The position numbers and the translations under genes are program-made. The notes under the pieces were generated by a model, which ran no database searches, was not told where the DNA came from, and saw only the letters and a list, made by a program, of their open reading frames with translations. From NCBI RefSeq assembly GCF_019175385.1, contig NC_083337.1, positions 23,568,385 through 23,632,384 on the forward strand: 64,000 nucleotides of DNA. The letters are read 5' to 3'. The DNA comes from Lycium barbarum (lineage: Eukaryota; Streptophyta; Magnoliopsida; Solanales; Solanaceae). Position 1 is the stretch's first letter; every line of letters starts with the position of its first letter. This document shows positions 32,690 through 43,410 of this stretch, piece by piece.

Positions 32690-34763
32690 GGTGGATTTGG
32701 AGATCAAGATGAAGAGGAAGAAAAGGACTTTGTATGGAAGGCCAAGGATTAAATGGGGTAGCTAGACACCTGCCCGAGCTTGGGAGATGGGGAAGAAGTT
32801 GATGGCAATGCGGGATCAAGTGAAGTGCATCAAAGATGAGGATGGAAAAGTATTGTTGGAAGAGGCACTCATTAGACGTAGATGGAAGACATACTTTCAT
32901 AAACTCTTGAACGAGCAAGGGATAGGTACATTGTGCTAGGTGATTTGGAGCACTCAGAGAGACGTCGGGATTTTGGATACTGTAGATATATTAAGGTTGA
33001 GGAGGTTAAGGGTGCTATTTGTAAGATGACCAAGGGAAGGGCGACTGGGCCAGACGAGATTCTGGTGGAGTTTTGGAACAGCACAAGCAAAGAAGGTCTG
33101 GAGTGGCTATTTAATGTCATTTTTAAGATGGAAAAAATGCACGAAGAATGAAGGTTGAGTACAATTTTCCATTATACAAGAACAAGGGTGATATAAAACA
33201 CTGCAACAATTATAGAGGTATCAAGCTGCTAAACCGCACTATGAAGGTTTGGAGAAGGTGGCAGAAATAAGAGCAAGGAGAGGTGTGTCCCTTTTCGAGA
33301 ACCAGTTTGGATTCATGTCGGGGTGATCAACTACAAAAGCCATTCATCTTGTGAGGATACTAGTGAAGAAGTATAGGGAGAGGAAAATGAACTTACATAT
33401 GGTGCTCATTAACCTAGAAGGCCTACAATAAAGTCTCAAGGGAGCTTCTATGGAGATACCTGGAGGATAGAGGTGTACCAGTGGCTTACAATAGGGCAAT
33501 GAAGGACATGTACAATGGTGCCAAGACCCAGGTAGAAACAGTGGGAGGAGACTCGGAGTACTTCCCGATCGCGATAGGGTTGCACCAAGGATCAGATCTT
33601 AGCACGTTTCTTTTTACCTTGGTATGGATGAATTGACACAACATATTCAAGCTAAGGTTCCATGGTGTATGTTTTTGCAGATGACATAGTACTGATTGAT
33701 AAGACTCTTGGCAGAGTTAACGCTAGGTTAGGTTTTGGAGACAAACCGTAAAATCTAAAGGTTTCAGGTTGAGCAGGACCAAAACAGAATATTTAGAGCG
33801 CATATTTAGTTATGCAATGCAGGAGGCAAGCATGAAAGTGAGGCTTGGTTCATTAGCCATCACCAAGAGAGAAATATTCAAGTATCTTGGGTCTTTAACT
33901 CAAAGAAATTGGGAGATCAACGATGATGTCACACATCATATTGGTGCGGGGTAGATGAAATGGAGGCTCGCCTCCAGAATCTTGTATGATAGAAATGTAC
34001 CACCAAAACTTAAAGGTAAGCTCTACAAAGTGGTGGTTAGATCGACTATGTTATATCGGTCAGAGTGCTGGCAATTCAAGAACTCTCATCTTCAGAAGAT
34101 GGAAGTTACAGAAATGAGGATGCTGAGATGGATGTATAGGCATACTAGGAGAGATAAGATTAGGAATGAGGATGTCTGGAACAAGGTAGGAGTAGCCTCT
34201 GTGGTGGAATATATGATGGAAGCAAGGCTAAGACAGTTTGGGCATGTGAAGAGAAGATGCATAGATGTGCAGTGAGGAGGTGTGAGAGGTTGGATTAGGG
34301 TGGGTGAGGAAAGGTAGAAGTAGGCCTAAGAAGTATTGTATATGATGATTAGACAGGACATGACACAATTTAAGCTAACCGAGGACATGATCGTAGATAT
34401 GAGGGTATGGAAATTGCGAATTGGGGTAGAAGGTTGTTAGGTAGTTGAACATTGTCCTCTTTTCGACAAGATTAGTCTTGGTGGTAGTCCAAAGCACTGT
34501 GTTTTTCATAATATTAGTCCTTTTCATGTAGTTTCTTGCTTTTTAATATTTGTAAGATATATGTTTACTGTGTTTTGATTATCGCACTATTTCGCTATTG
34601 TTACTATTCTTTTTCTATATGCTCTATATTGTTTTTCTTATTAGTTGTCATGTTTTCTTTGTTGTCGTGTTTCCTCTTTCATTACTACTTTGCTTTGCAG
34701 CACTCGAGCTGAGGGTCTTACTGAAACAGCCTCTCCACCTCCACGAGGTAGGGGTAAGGTTTG
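32690..34763 (+). pseudogene. RTE-type LINE, 5'-truncated and frameshifted (main part)
   Basis: Plant RTE reverse transcriptase signatures appear in order but in changing frames: KRKKRTLYGRPRIKWG (about 32711), a DQVKCIKDEDGKVL-like stretch, ATGPDEILVEFW (about 33043), LVKKYRERKMNLHMV (about 33360), FADDIVLIDKT with an intact F-A-D-D (about 33673), then SRTKTEYLE and the C-terminal KMEVTEMRMLRWM and RQFGHVKRR. Two pieces remain open at 33769-33954 and 33955-34275. The endonuclease is absent. A 3' UTR follows to GTAGGGGTAAGGTTTG, where E4 is inserted. The tail continues at 61704. Confidence 0.85.
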
Positions 34764-35231
34764 TGTCACACCTCTAACGAGGAGTATGACAGGCTCCGAC
34801 TCATAGGTCGGGAACCACCTGACTTAACAATTACCTTAAATACAATATACTATAACTCAGAGAACACTTATACGTAGAAAGGCCCAGCATAGAAATATTC
34901 AATAATCCAACATATATGTACATATGCGAACCGACAAGGTCGCTACAACATCACGAGTATCATAAAGATGGTAAGGCTTACAGGAAAATATCACAACCTA
35001 GACAAGGCCGGCAAGACCATACATAGTATCTACATGCCCCGCAATGTCTATGAGCATCTAAGAATGTACAATAAACATATATTACATTAACTTAAAAGTA
35101 CCAAAAGATAGCAAGTCCAGAGTAGTGGTACTTGCTGACACCGCTGAAACTGGAAGTCCTACTGTGGTTGCTCTCCAATAACTCTGTCAGAGCCTGCAAC
35201 ATGAAATGCAGCGTCCCATGCAATAAGACAT

Positions 35232-35251
35232 CAGTACGGGTAAAAGTACTG
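35232..35251 (-). promoter_or_regulatory. GTAC hairpin module, E4 3' LTR
   Basis: CAGTAC (35232-35237) and GTACTG (35246-35251) form a 6-bp stem with an 8-nt loop. On the minus strand the order ACTCAGTAC..GTACTGATGTC..GGGACGCTGC is the same as in E1 and E3. The copy in the other LTR (about 59771-59786) has lost one arm. Confidence 0.5.
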
Positions 35252-35397
35252 AGTATGTAAGGCTGGAAGCAATAACATAAGTAGGACGGAAATATAAAGA
35301 GAGTAGAGGTAACCCGCCATCTGAGAACGTACAATATAAAATCCATCAAACTTAAAAATCATATGTAAGTAAGCACATATATATACATATAATATAA

Positions 35398-35722
35398 CTG
35401 TTAGTGTTATGAAACGTGCAACCCGATCTATAAATGGTAGTGCTATGGAACGTGCAGCCCGATCCATAAGCCAAGAAACATACGGCCCAATCCATAAATA
35501 TCATATGTTAGTGCCGAGGAACGTACGGCCCGATCCATAAATGTCATATGTTAGTGCCGAGGAACGTACGGCCAGATTCATAAATATCATATGTTAGTGC
35601 CGAGGAACGTACAGTCCGATCAATAAATATCATACATTAGTGCTGAGGAATGTATGACTCAATCGATAAATATATTATATTGTCGCGGAATGAACGGCCC
35701 GATCCATAAATATATTATATAC
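35398..35722 (-). repeat. 43-bp tandem repeat in E4 3' LTR, about 7 units
   Basis: Units read CATATGTTAGTGCCGAGG and then AACGTACGGCCCGATCCAT (plus strand), with a CGTACG palindrome in the best copies. The outer units are decayed and the second from the left is irregular. The partner LTR has about eight units at 59938-60268. Confidence 0.8.
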
Positions 35723-36624
35723 ATATACATAATGTAAATAGCACGCTTAAGAGCCCAATAAATGCCACTACTAAGTCGAAGTGACATAAGGTCGATGACC
35801 TCCGAATAAATTATGGAATTCGTATCAAATCTAAAGAAATAACTTACTGATGATAAACATGATAATATACCAAAAATCAATCAAATAACTAAGACATTAA
35901 GATTTGAGCAAGATGACATAGGAATGGAGTGATTTTATTATGGAACGTTCATATTCATGCTCTAGTTAGATTTGTGCCAAGGAAAGAGAGAAACAAACAC
36001 CTTACGTACCTTATTCGTCAAGCCACCACTTAAAGGATCATTTACTACGATGCTTGCCCTTCACCCAAACCTATATAGCGAGAAATACATCTTTAGTCAT
36101 ACTTTAATCATATTTCCCATCAACTTATATGTACTAGTTATCGAAGTCTAATTTGGGTTACGAAAATCTAGGCAGCATCTCCCCTATATTATCTACTTCC
36201 TCCAAATACCAAAACAACTCCCAAACAATACCAACCACATCAACAACAATATCATCAAGATCCTACATGACAAATATGTACAATTCCATCCAAAACTTTC
36301 TTCAAAACTCAATCCATAAGCCAACAACACCAACACAACAAACTATAACTTTTATTCTCTTAAATATTCATAAATCAATGTTAATAAAGAGAGATTCATA
36401 CCTTATCCTTACTAGAATAGGAAGATCTTCAATATTTACTTTGAATCCAAGCCAACTCCAATGTAAGACAATACTATAATCGTGACTACACGTTACTCAA
36501 ACTTCGATTAATACCCTGTCACTTGAAATTACTCAAAATCCTCACTTTTGTGTTGTATGTATGCTCTCATATGTTGCTGAGCTTTTAAGGGAAAATATTA
36601 TGTCAAAAACGAGGGGTTTTAACC

Positions 36625-36745
36625 CTTATATAGTGGGTTGAAGTCAGTGGAAACCGACATAAATTTGCCATTCGTTTTCGCTGCCTTGGGTCACATTCGC
36701 GAAGGGTTACTCCTCACGTTCGCGGCCCGAGGGTCACGTTCGCAT
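36625..36745 (-). promoter_or_regulatory. E4 3' LTR promoter: CACGTTCGC-type repeats plus TATA box
   Basis: CTATATAAG lies on the minus strand at 36625-36633. Upstream of it in element orientation (36664-36745) are four TTCGC-containing units (GTTTTCGCTGCC, CACATTCGCGAAGG, CACGTTCGCGGCC, CACGTTCGCATAGG as read on the plus strand). The other LTR shows the same layout. Confidence 0.55.
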
Positions 36746-37143
36746 AGGGAAATTTTCTGCCCTGGTGGCCTAACTTGTAACGTCCATAACTCTCTACTCC
36801 GATGTCCTATCGACGAGCGGCTTGTTGCATTGGAAACTAGACTTCCTGAACTTCAATTTAAGATTTTGCTTTACTTCAAAACTCTTCATATACCAAAAGA
36901 TATTCTTTCTCCAAGTTGGGCTAAAATTGCCCCTCATATTTTCTTCAAAATTCCAACAAATTTAATTTCCTTGATTCACTTGCCCTTCAATCCTTCCATA
37001 GCTTATTATATGAACTTAAACTCTCGTAACCATGAGATAGGTGCATACAATCTCATATATCCTTGGAAGTACTCCAGGGTCCACAATTAAAACGACTAAT
37101 ACCTAATAGATTTCACATACAGAACTGCGAGGTGTAACATTCA

Positions 37144-37167
37144 CCCCCCCCCCCCCCCCCCCCCCCC
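37144..37167 (-). repeat. 24-nt C tract at the E4 polypurine tract
   Basis: On the minus strand this is a G24 run lying 4 nt from the start of the 3' LTR, where E1 and E3 have AAGGGGGGAA-type tracts. It follows CATTCGAGGACTAATGTTTT on that strand. It probably grew from a normal polypurine tract by slippage, though a run this long could also be misassembled. Confidence 0.85.
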
Positions 37168-37385
37168 TTCAAAAACATTAGTCCTCGAATGTTTGAATAC
37201 CCAAGGGGTAATCATATATTTCAAACTTTCACAGGACTTTAGTAAAGTATCTCTTGTGATGAGCACTACTAATCTCCTGCATATCACAAGTTCCGGTCTA
37301 CAAGCCCTACAGGATACCGTAATCAACGACACATAATCATACAATGATTAGAATAATATTTTTCATCATATTGACACTCAAGGGT

Positions 37386-37952
37386 TTAGATATGACTTTT
37401 ACCTTGTAGGTGATTTGCGGGTAAAGAAGAATCTTGCAAGGCTTCTTCTGGAACGGTATCATCTGTGGTAGGGAATAAATGAGGGTACTTGGACTTCATT
37501 TCTGCTTGAGCTTCCCACGTCATCTCTTCCCTGTCCTTACTCCTCCATAGAACTTTTACTGACGCCATATTTTTATTTCTGAGTCTGCGGACCTGTCTGT
37601 CAAGAATGGCAATTGGTTCTTCCTCGTATGTCAGATTCTCCGTAACGTGTATATCATCAAGATGTATGATTCTGGAGGGATCTCCAATACATTTTCTAAG
37701 CATGGATATATGAAAAACTGGATGAACTGCTTGCAGTTCTGACAGTAGCTCTAATTCATAAGGTACCTGGCCTACCCTTCGGACTATCCTATAAGGTCCG
37801 ATATATCAAGAATTAAGCTTCCCTTTCTTACCAAACCACATCACACCCTTCATAGGTGATATTCCAAGAAACACCCAATCACCTTGAAACTCCAATTCTC
37901 GTCGTCGTTCATCTGCATAAGATTTCTAATGACTCTGAGTTGTGCGTAACCG
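37386..37952 (-). pseudogene. E4 integrase C-terminus and chromodomain (downstream piece)
   Basis: It begins at the E3 insertion point. The translated order is KSYADERRRELEFQ, SPMKGVMWFGKKGKLN, VHPVFHISMLRK, then the chromodomain-like AILDRQVRRLRNKNMASVKV..EEMTWEAQAEMKSKYPHLF. A clean frame runs from 37703 to 37386; upstream of it there are two stops. It continues the frame of 54845-55484, separated by the 16.9-kb E3 block. Confidence 0.85.
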
Positions 37953-38290
37953 TGTTACACCTCAAAATTTTTTTCGTTAATGCACAGGGAATAGACTAAC
38001 GAAGTGCATGAAGTATACGATGTTTCAATAAGTGAGAAATAGCTTTTGATGATCCTAATTGATATTTCAAAGACATTCGAGGTAAGAGAAGAAAGTTGCC
38101 AAGAAAAGGCAAGGTATACGTTATGTATCAGAAAGGATTTACGAGTAACAAGTTAATGATGACTTAATGATATTTTGGAGAAGAGTTATAACGTCCCTTA
38201 GATTGTTAATGAGGTGATAAACAAGTGTTAAGAAGGTTCCATGAGGATTGAAGATCAAATGAACGATGGAGATCATTTCGGGAAAAAGGT

Positions 38291-38488
38291 GTTATACGAC
38301 CGACTTGTACGGTCCGTATAACATTATACGGTCCGTATAACATTATACGGTCCGTATAATACCCAGCAGAGATGGTGTCTGCCTGATGGTGAGCCACGAC
38401 CACTTATACGGGTCGTACAATGTCATACGGACCGAATAAGTGTCCGTGGAAGTCCCGACGAGTTGATTCTTAGTTTTTGTATAAATAG
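38291..38488 (+). promoter_or_regulatory. E3 LTR A promoter: TTATACGGTCCGTATAA array plus TATA box
   Basis: Several overlapping near-perfect palindromes around ACGGTCCGT (38291-38350) and a second group at 38402-38450. TATAAATAG follows at 38480-38488. Equivalent blocks are at 45547-45724 (TATAAATAG at 45716) and 52728-52906 (TATAGATAG, mutated). Confidence 0.65.
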
Positions 38489-39634
38489 ATGCCTCGGGTT
38501 CTTTTACTTCATTTTTCATCTTCTACAAGTATTGAGTGCTCAAAACCCTTCTCTAAGCATATTCCATTCATGTCCAAGAGAACACAATGATCAAAGACTA
38601 GAATCAAGTGTTCATGTGTTAGAAAGCTTCCAAGGGCTAAAGGACTACAAGAAATTCCATTGGAGGTAAACTAGGGTTTTGGTACAAGTGAAGTATTTCC
38701 ACTGAAGGTTCATTCCTACACCATATAAGGTAATTTTTATCGTATTTCTATGTTGTTTAGGGTATTGAGAGATTGAAAAACTTGGATTGTAGAAGGAAAT
38801 AGAATAGTGATATTTGTGAGTAGTGGCTTGGGTTGAGTCATGATTTTTGATATTTTCTGATTATGATCATGTTATAAATGACATTAAGAACATGGGATAG
38901 ACATGGTATATGAGTGAACACAATAGTGTGCTATGACCATGGATATGGATGTTTTGAAGTGAATTGAGAAATATGGATGATTTAGGTGAATAAAGACTAT
39001 TGTTATGATGTTGTGAATGTTATTATTGATGTTTGAGAGTTGATATATGATATGGAGGAAGTCGTATAAATATAGGAGATTTTGTCTGATTTTCTCTAGC
39101 TTTAGTCAAGTATGCTAAGCTATTGATTTTCTAATGTTTGTATAACTCTAATGAAGGTAGAAACGTGAGCATTGAAAGAGAACGTTCAAGCGATAGAATA
39201 GTTGAACGAAAAGGTATGTAAGGCTAACCCTTCTTTCATGAGGCATGGTTCCCTGGCCATATATCTATTCTTTCATGAGCCTATGCTGCCCTCCCAAACG
39301 ATTCTACCTTTAAAAGAAACTACTAAAGCTCCTTATTCTTGTTATGTTACGATTCAATGAAATTCCTTATATGATGAGTAACCCTCTAAGGATAGATTTA
39401 ATGAACGACGATAGTAATGGTGCTAAAGATGCTTATGAGCTTTTATGTATATGTGTCTATGTATGACTATTATGTAACACCGAGCTTATATGGCCGAGTA
39501 TGATATCTATCGCGCTCACACCACTGCAGTTGGGTATGGATAACCCTGAGCCTTGGTAGGGCCAGGTATGTATAATCACCAAGCCTAGCCATGGTCGAGT
39601 ACGCAAAACATCGATCCTTCGTGGTCGGGTATGC

Positions 39635-39750
39635 TATGTAAATGATATGCATATGATATGGATGTGTATACGATATGAATATGAATGTGAATACGAATAT
39701 GCTATGGATATGAAAATGGATACGAATACGGATACAGATATGGATGTATG
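39635..39750 (+). repeat. Degenerate ATATG/ATACG-type short repeat in E3 LTR
   Basis: Imperfect 6-mers of the types GATATG, GAATAT and GGATAC over about 110 bp. Homologous tracts are at about 46870-46975 and 54080-54185 with small length differences. Confidence 0.7.
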
Positions 39751-39894
39751 TACACGGTTACCGATTAGAAATGGAAGGTCCTTATGGAAATCAAGTAAGT
39801 GTTTATGATAATGATACTACTATCACTCATCCTATGCTATTTCTTATGTTGTCTATTATGCTTTCATAATGATGTTGCTCATGCTTTACCTACT

Positions 39895-39980
39895 CAGTAC
39901 ATTCTTCGTACTGACGTCCTTTTGTTTGTGGACGATGTATCATACCCACAGGTTGCCAGGGAGACAAACTTGATCCATAG
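39895..39980 (+). promoter_or_regulatory. GTAC hairpin module, E3 LTR A
   Basis: CAGTAC (39895-39900), 7-nt loop, GTACTG (39908-39913), then ACGTCC..GTGGACG and CCCACAGG. Repeated in LTR B (47121-47139) and LTR C (54333-54351). Confidence 0.5.
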
Positions 39981-40402
39981 CTTTATTACTCAAGGGCTAC
40001 ATTGCGGAGCTCCATTTCATTCGGAGCTATAGCTTTTGGTATTTATTCTTTTGTGTACATACTTATGGGCATGTCGGGGTCCTGTTCCGCCTACATGATA
40101 TGACATACTCTCATTAGAGGCTCGCAGACATGTGTATATGGTCAAATGTATTTAGCCTTGTCGGCTTATCTTTTGTATATCATTTTGTTAGCCTCGTCGG
40201 CTTATGTACATTGACGTGGGCATGGTTATTTATGGTATTATAGACGTATTGTTGCCCAACAGAAATAGTATGAATGATGTATAGAAAATATGATTTAGCT
40301 ATGTGGCCCACCTAGATGTAAATGTGAATGCATGATTAGAGGTGCCCGGGTGGGCTGGCACCGGGTACCCGTCATGGCCCTCCGGTTGGGTCGTGACAAA
40401 AG

Positions 40403-40414
40403 TGGTATCAAAGC
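40403..40414 (+). other. E3 primer binding site, copy 1
   Basis: TGGTATCAAAGC, one mismatch (A for G) to the tRNA-iMet complement. The same variant is at 47629-47640. Confidence 0.85.
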
Positions 40415-40607
40415 AGTTCTATCCTAGGGTGTGTCTACGAGCCGTGTCCAGCAGAGTCTTGGTTATGGGTGTGTTGCGCGCCACACTTATAGACAAGAGG
40501 CTGCGGGCATTTTAGAAATGAAAGACCTTCTTTCTTCATAAGATCGTGCGATAGAGCTATGATATAAGAACTTCTTTTTCCTTAACCATGTGTTATGTAT
40601 TTCAGAG

Positions 40608-41935
40608 ATGTCTGTAAAGGGAAAGGCTACAGCAGCCCAAAAGGGCAAGACAGTTGCGGAAAAGCGAGCTGAAAGAGCACCGCCAACAGTTGTAGAGGAA
40701 AGTGAGTCCCAGAATGCGGCTCAATCTCAGTCCTCTCATTCAGTGCCTGTTTCTGAGGAGCGTGAGGGAGCCTCATCCCTAGCTCTAGCACCTCCAGTTC
40801 CTCCACCGGATGCTTCAGGACAAGATATAAAAGAGGCCATTCAATTTCTTACTCAATTGGTTGCCGCCCAGACTCAGCGGAAAAGTACAAGGCAGGGTGA
40901 TAGGGCTGTTTGTGCAAGGGCCCGTGATTTTATTAGCTTAACCCTCTGAAATTCTTTGGATCAAAGTCGGATGAGGACCCTCAGAATTTTATTGACGGAA
41001 TGTTGAGGACACTTCAGTTGATGCATGCTTCGGATATTGAGTCGGTGGAGTTAGTGTCCTATAGACTGAGGGATGTTGTGGTTCATTGGTACACGGTTTG
41101 GATGGCTTCACGGGGAGCTAATGCGCCTCCCCCGGTTTGGCAAGAATTTGTAGATGCTCTCCTCCGACATTATCTGCCTCCAGAGGTTCGGCGAGCTAGA
41201 GCCGATAAGTTATTGAATCTGAGGCAAGGCAGCATGAGTGCTTTGGAGTAAGCATAGTCTCCGCTTCAATTCTTTGGACAGGTATGCTTCGGCTATGGTA
41301 GCGGATATGGGTGATCGAGTGCACCGATTTGTGAGAGGCCTAGGGTCACATTTGATGGATAGGTGCTTAACTGCGTCCCTTCAGGACAATATGAATATTT
41401 CACGCATTCAGGCCCATGCCCAAAATTTAGAGGAAAGCCTATAACAACAAAGGAGTGAGCGTGAGCATGATAGGGGATATAGCAAGAGGGCAAGATCTTC
41501 GGGTCCGATGAGTGAGTTTAGAGGCGGGCACAAACAGCAATGTTTTAGGCATTCAGGCCATTCTATGACTAGTGCGCCTCCACGGTTTTCAGGCCAGAGA
41601 TTTGATAGATCTACTCATTCCGGGCCGAGTCAGAGATTTTCCGATTCTCAGTTTAGAGGCGATTTGGGTCAGGCGAGGCCACCCGTGCCACGATGTTCCC
41701 AGTGTGAGAAGTTACATTGGGGTCAGTGCCAATTGGGTTCAGAGGTTTGCTATTCATGTGGTCGGCCAGGCCATATTATGCGTGATTACCCCTCAGTTGG
41801 TGGTAGAGGTAGGACCCAGCCTTTCATGGTCAGTAGCAAGATTTTCATCATCTGTACGCCCTATGGGGCCAAGTTCACATGCGCCGGTCAGCCATAGTAG
41901 AGGAAGAGGGAAAGTCCTCAGTTCTAGGGGTCCTC
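40608..41935 (+). pseudogene. gag: E3 copy 1 gag (decayed)
   Basis: The likely start is ATG 40608 (M-S-V-K-G-K), after a TTATGTATTTCAG sequence that resembles a splice acceptor. The frame breaks after 40949. The gag core (MLRTLQLMHASDIESVELVS, then WQEFVDALLRHYLPPEVRR) is at 41000-41251, with a further shift at about 41240 and a TAA near 41442. A Cys-rich stretch includes the zinc knuckle CYSCGRPGHIMRDYP, whose final Cys is Tyr (TAC). The shared lesions in copy 2 show that the ancestor was already defective. Confidence 0.85.
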
Positions 41936-42300
41936 AGCACCGTATTTATGCTTTGGCTGGACGCCAAGATCTTGAGTCTTCTCGCGATGTTGTCACAGGT
42001 ATATTATCGATATTTTCTCATAATGTATATGCTTTGATAGATCTGGGCTCCACATTGTCATATGTTACTCCATATATTGCGGGTCGGTTTAGAGTAAAAC
42101 CGAAGTCGATCAAACCTTTTGAAGTGTCTACACCCGTTGGTGAATCAGTAATAGCTAGCCGAGTAGATAGAAACTGCATAGTTGTGATTTGTGACCATCG
42201 TACTATGATTGACTTGCATGAGTTAAAATGGTTGATTTTGATGTTATTATGGGCATGGATTGGTTGGCTTCTTGCTATGCCAATGTTGATTGTAGAATGA
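41936..42300 (+). pseudogene. E3 copy 1 protease (decayed)
   Basis: RIYALAGRQDLESS, then ALIDLGSTLSYVTPYIA, where E4 has DPGST, so Pro is Leu next to the catalytic Asp. The frame is lost at about 42225 because one A of an A5 run is missing compared with copy 2 (49451-49455). Confidence 0.8.
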
Positions 42301-43157
42301 AAATAGTTCGCTTCCAATTTCTGGGAGAACCAGTTTTAGAATGGAAAGAGAATACTGCGTCACCAAAAGGTAGGTTTATTTCCTATCATAAAGCAAGGAA
42401 AATGATCACAAAAGGTTGCATTTATCACCTAGTTCGGGTTCAAGATGTAGAAGCTGAACCGCCAACTGTTCAGTCAGTTCCCGTGGTGAATGAACCCGTG
42501 TTGTTTGTCTGAAAGAAAGATGGCTCCTTGTGAATGTACATTGACTATCGGCAATTGAATAAGGTGACGATTAGGAATAAATATCCTCTTCCGAGGATTG
42601 ATGACTTATTCGATCAATTACAAGGTGCCAAATGGTTTTCAAAGATAGATTTGAGGTTCGGGTATCATCAAGTGAGAGTTAGGGAGAAAGATATCCGTAA
42701 GACAGCCTTCAAATCAAGATATGGCCATTTTGAGTTCCGGGTAATGTCATTTGGGCTAACTAATGCACCGGCAGTGTTTATGGATTTCATGAACAATGTG
42801 TTTAGACCCTTCCTAGATTTATTTGTGATTGTATTCATCGGTGATATCTTGGTGTACTCTCGATCCGAGGCAGATCATGCGGATCATTTGCGTACTGTCC
42901 TTAGAGTTCTTCAAACTCGAGAGTTATTTGCCAAATTTTCTAAGTGTGAGTTTTTGTTGAACTCAATGACATTTTTGGGGCATATTGTTTCAGCCGATGG
43001 TAGTCGGGTAGATGGCCAAAAGATTGAGGCCGTGAAGACTTGGCCAAGGCCCATGACTCCTACAGAGGTTCGTAGCTTTCTAGGCTTAGCAGGTTATTAC
43101 AGGAGATTTGTTGAAGGTTTTTCTTCTATTTCTGCACCACTAACAAAGCTGACCTAG
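42228..43157 (+). pseudogene. E3 copy 1 reverse transcriptase (204-bp deletion, dead active site)
   Basis: The linker [19 protein letters not shown] leads to VPVVNE and then directly to PVLFV. E4 has 68 residues between these points, so the RT N-terminus (fingers) is missing at about 42494/42495. Stops lie at 42510 and 42531. The remaining core has [32 protein letters not shown] and [12 protein letters not shown]. The active site reads FIGDILVYS with Gly for the first catalytic Asp. A TAG at about 43156 ends the connection domain. Confidence 0.85.
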
Positions 43158-43410
43158 AAATCAGCTAAGTTTCAATGGACAGTTGCTTGTGAATGCAATT
43201 TCCAAAAGCTAAAAGATAGATTAACTTCTGCCCAAGTCCTGACACTTACAGAGGGATTGGAAGGTTATGTTGTTTATTGCGATGGTTGGAATTTCTAAAG
43301 GAATTGCTAAAGGACTGTGATGTCATTGAGTTCAACAATGACATGATGTTGATATTCTGTATCACCCCGGAAAGGCAAATGTTGTGGCTAATGCTCTTAG
43401 CCGTTGATCT
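43158..43410 (+). pseudogene. E3 copy 1 RNase H remnant (core deleted)
   Basis: After EGLEGYVVYCDG the sequence jumps to the segment that in relatives ends RNase H (W..LLKDCD, YHPGKANVVANALSR). The junction lies near GCGATGGTTGG at 43279-43289. Two of the three catalytic acidic residues are gone. The same junction is in copy 2 at about 50506-50516. Confidence 0.75.

Larger units (their letters stand above)
34764..37139 (-). mobile_element. E4 3' LTR
   Basis: 2376 bp. On the minus strand it runs TGTTACACCTCG to GGTGTGACA. It holds a promoter segment (36625-36745), a seven-unit 43-bp tandem repeat (35398-35722) and the GTAC hairpin (35232-35251). Divergence from the other LTR is strongly uneven along its length. 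Confidence 0.9.
37953..40398 (+). mobile_element. E3 LTR A
   Basis: 2446 bp, TGTTACACCTC to GGGTCGTGACA. It carries its own changes relative to LTRs B and C, for example in the first 120 bp and in the palindrome array. Confidence 0.9.

Noticed and set aside
35398..35722. CRISPR-like array (regular 43-bp spacing)
   Set aside because: The units are whole tandem repeats without unique spacers, in a plant LTR, and their number differs between the two LTRs of E4.
36153..36479. A 108-codon plus-strand frame conserved almost unchanged at 60703-61029
   Set aside because: It lies in both LTRs of E4, antisense to the element, with no domain. Conservation reflects the LTR pair and not a gene. The uneven LTR divergence is reported as a finding instead.
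40590..40607. Upstream in-frame ATG at 40590 as the gag start
   Set aside because: It sits in a TTATGTATTTCAG segment resembling a splice acceptor. The ATG at 40608 begins the conserved M-S-x-K-G-K sequence in both copies.
41572..42300. 242-codon frame in E3 copy 1 and its 313-codon counterpart at 48798-49739 as single genes
   Set aside because: The first half is an alternative frame across gag and only the second half is real protease or linker. They were split accordingly.
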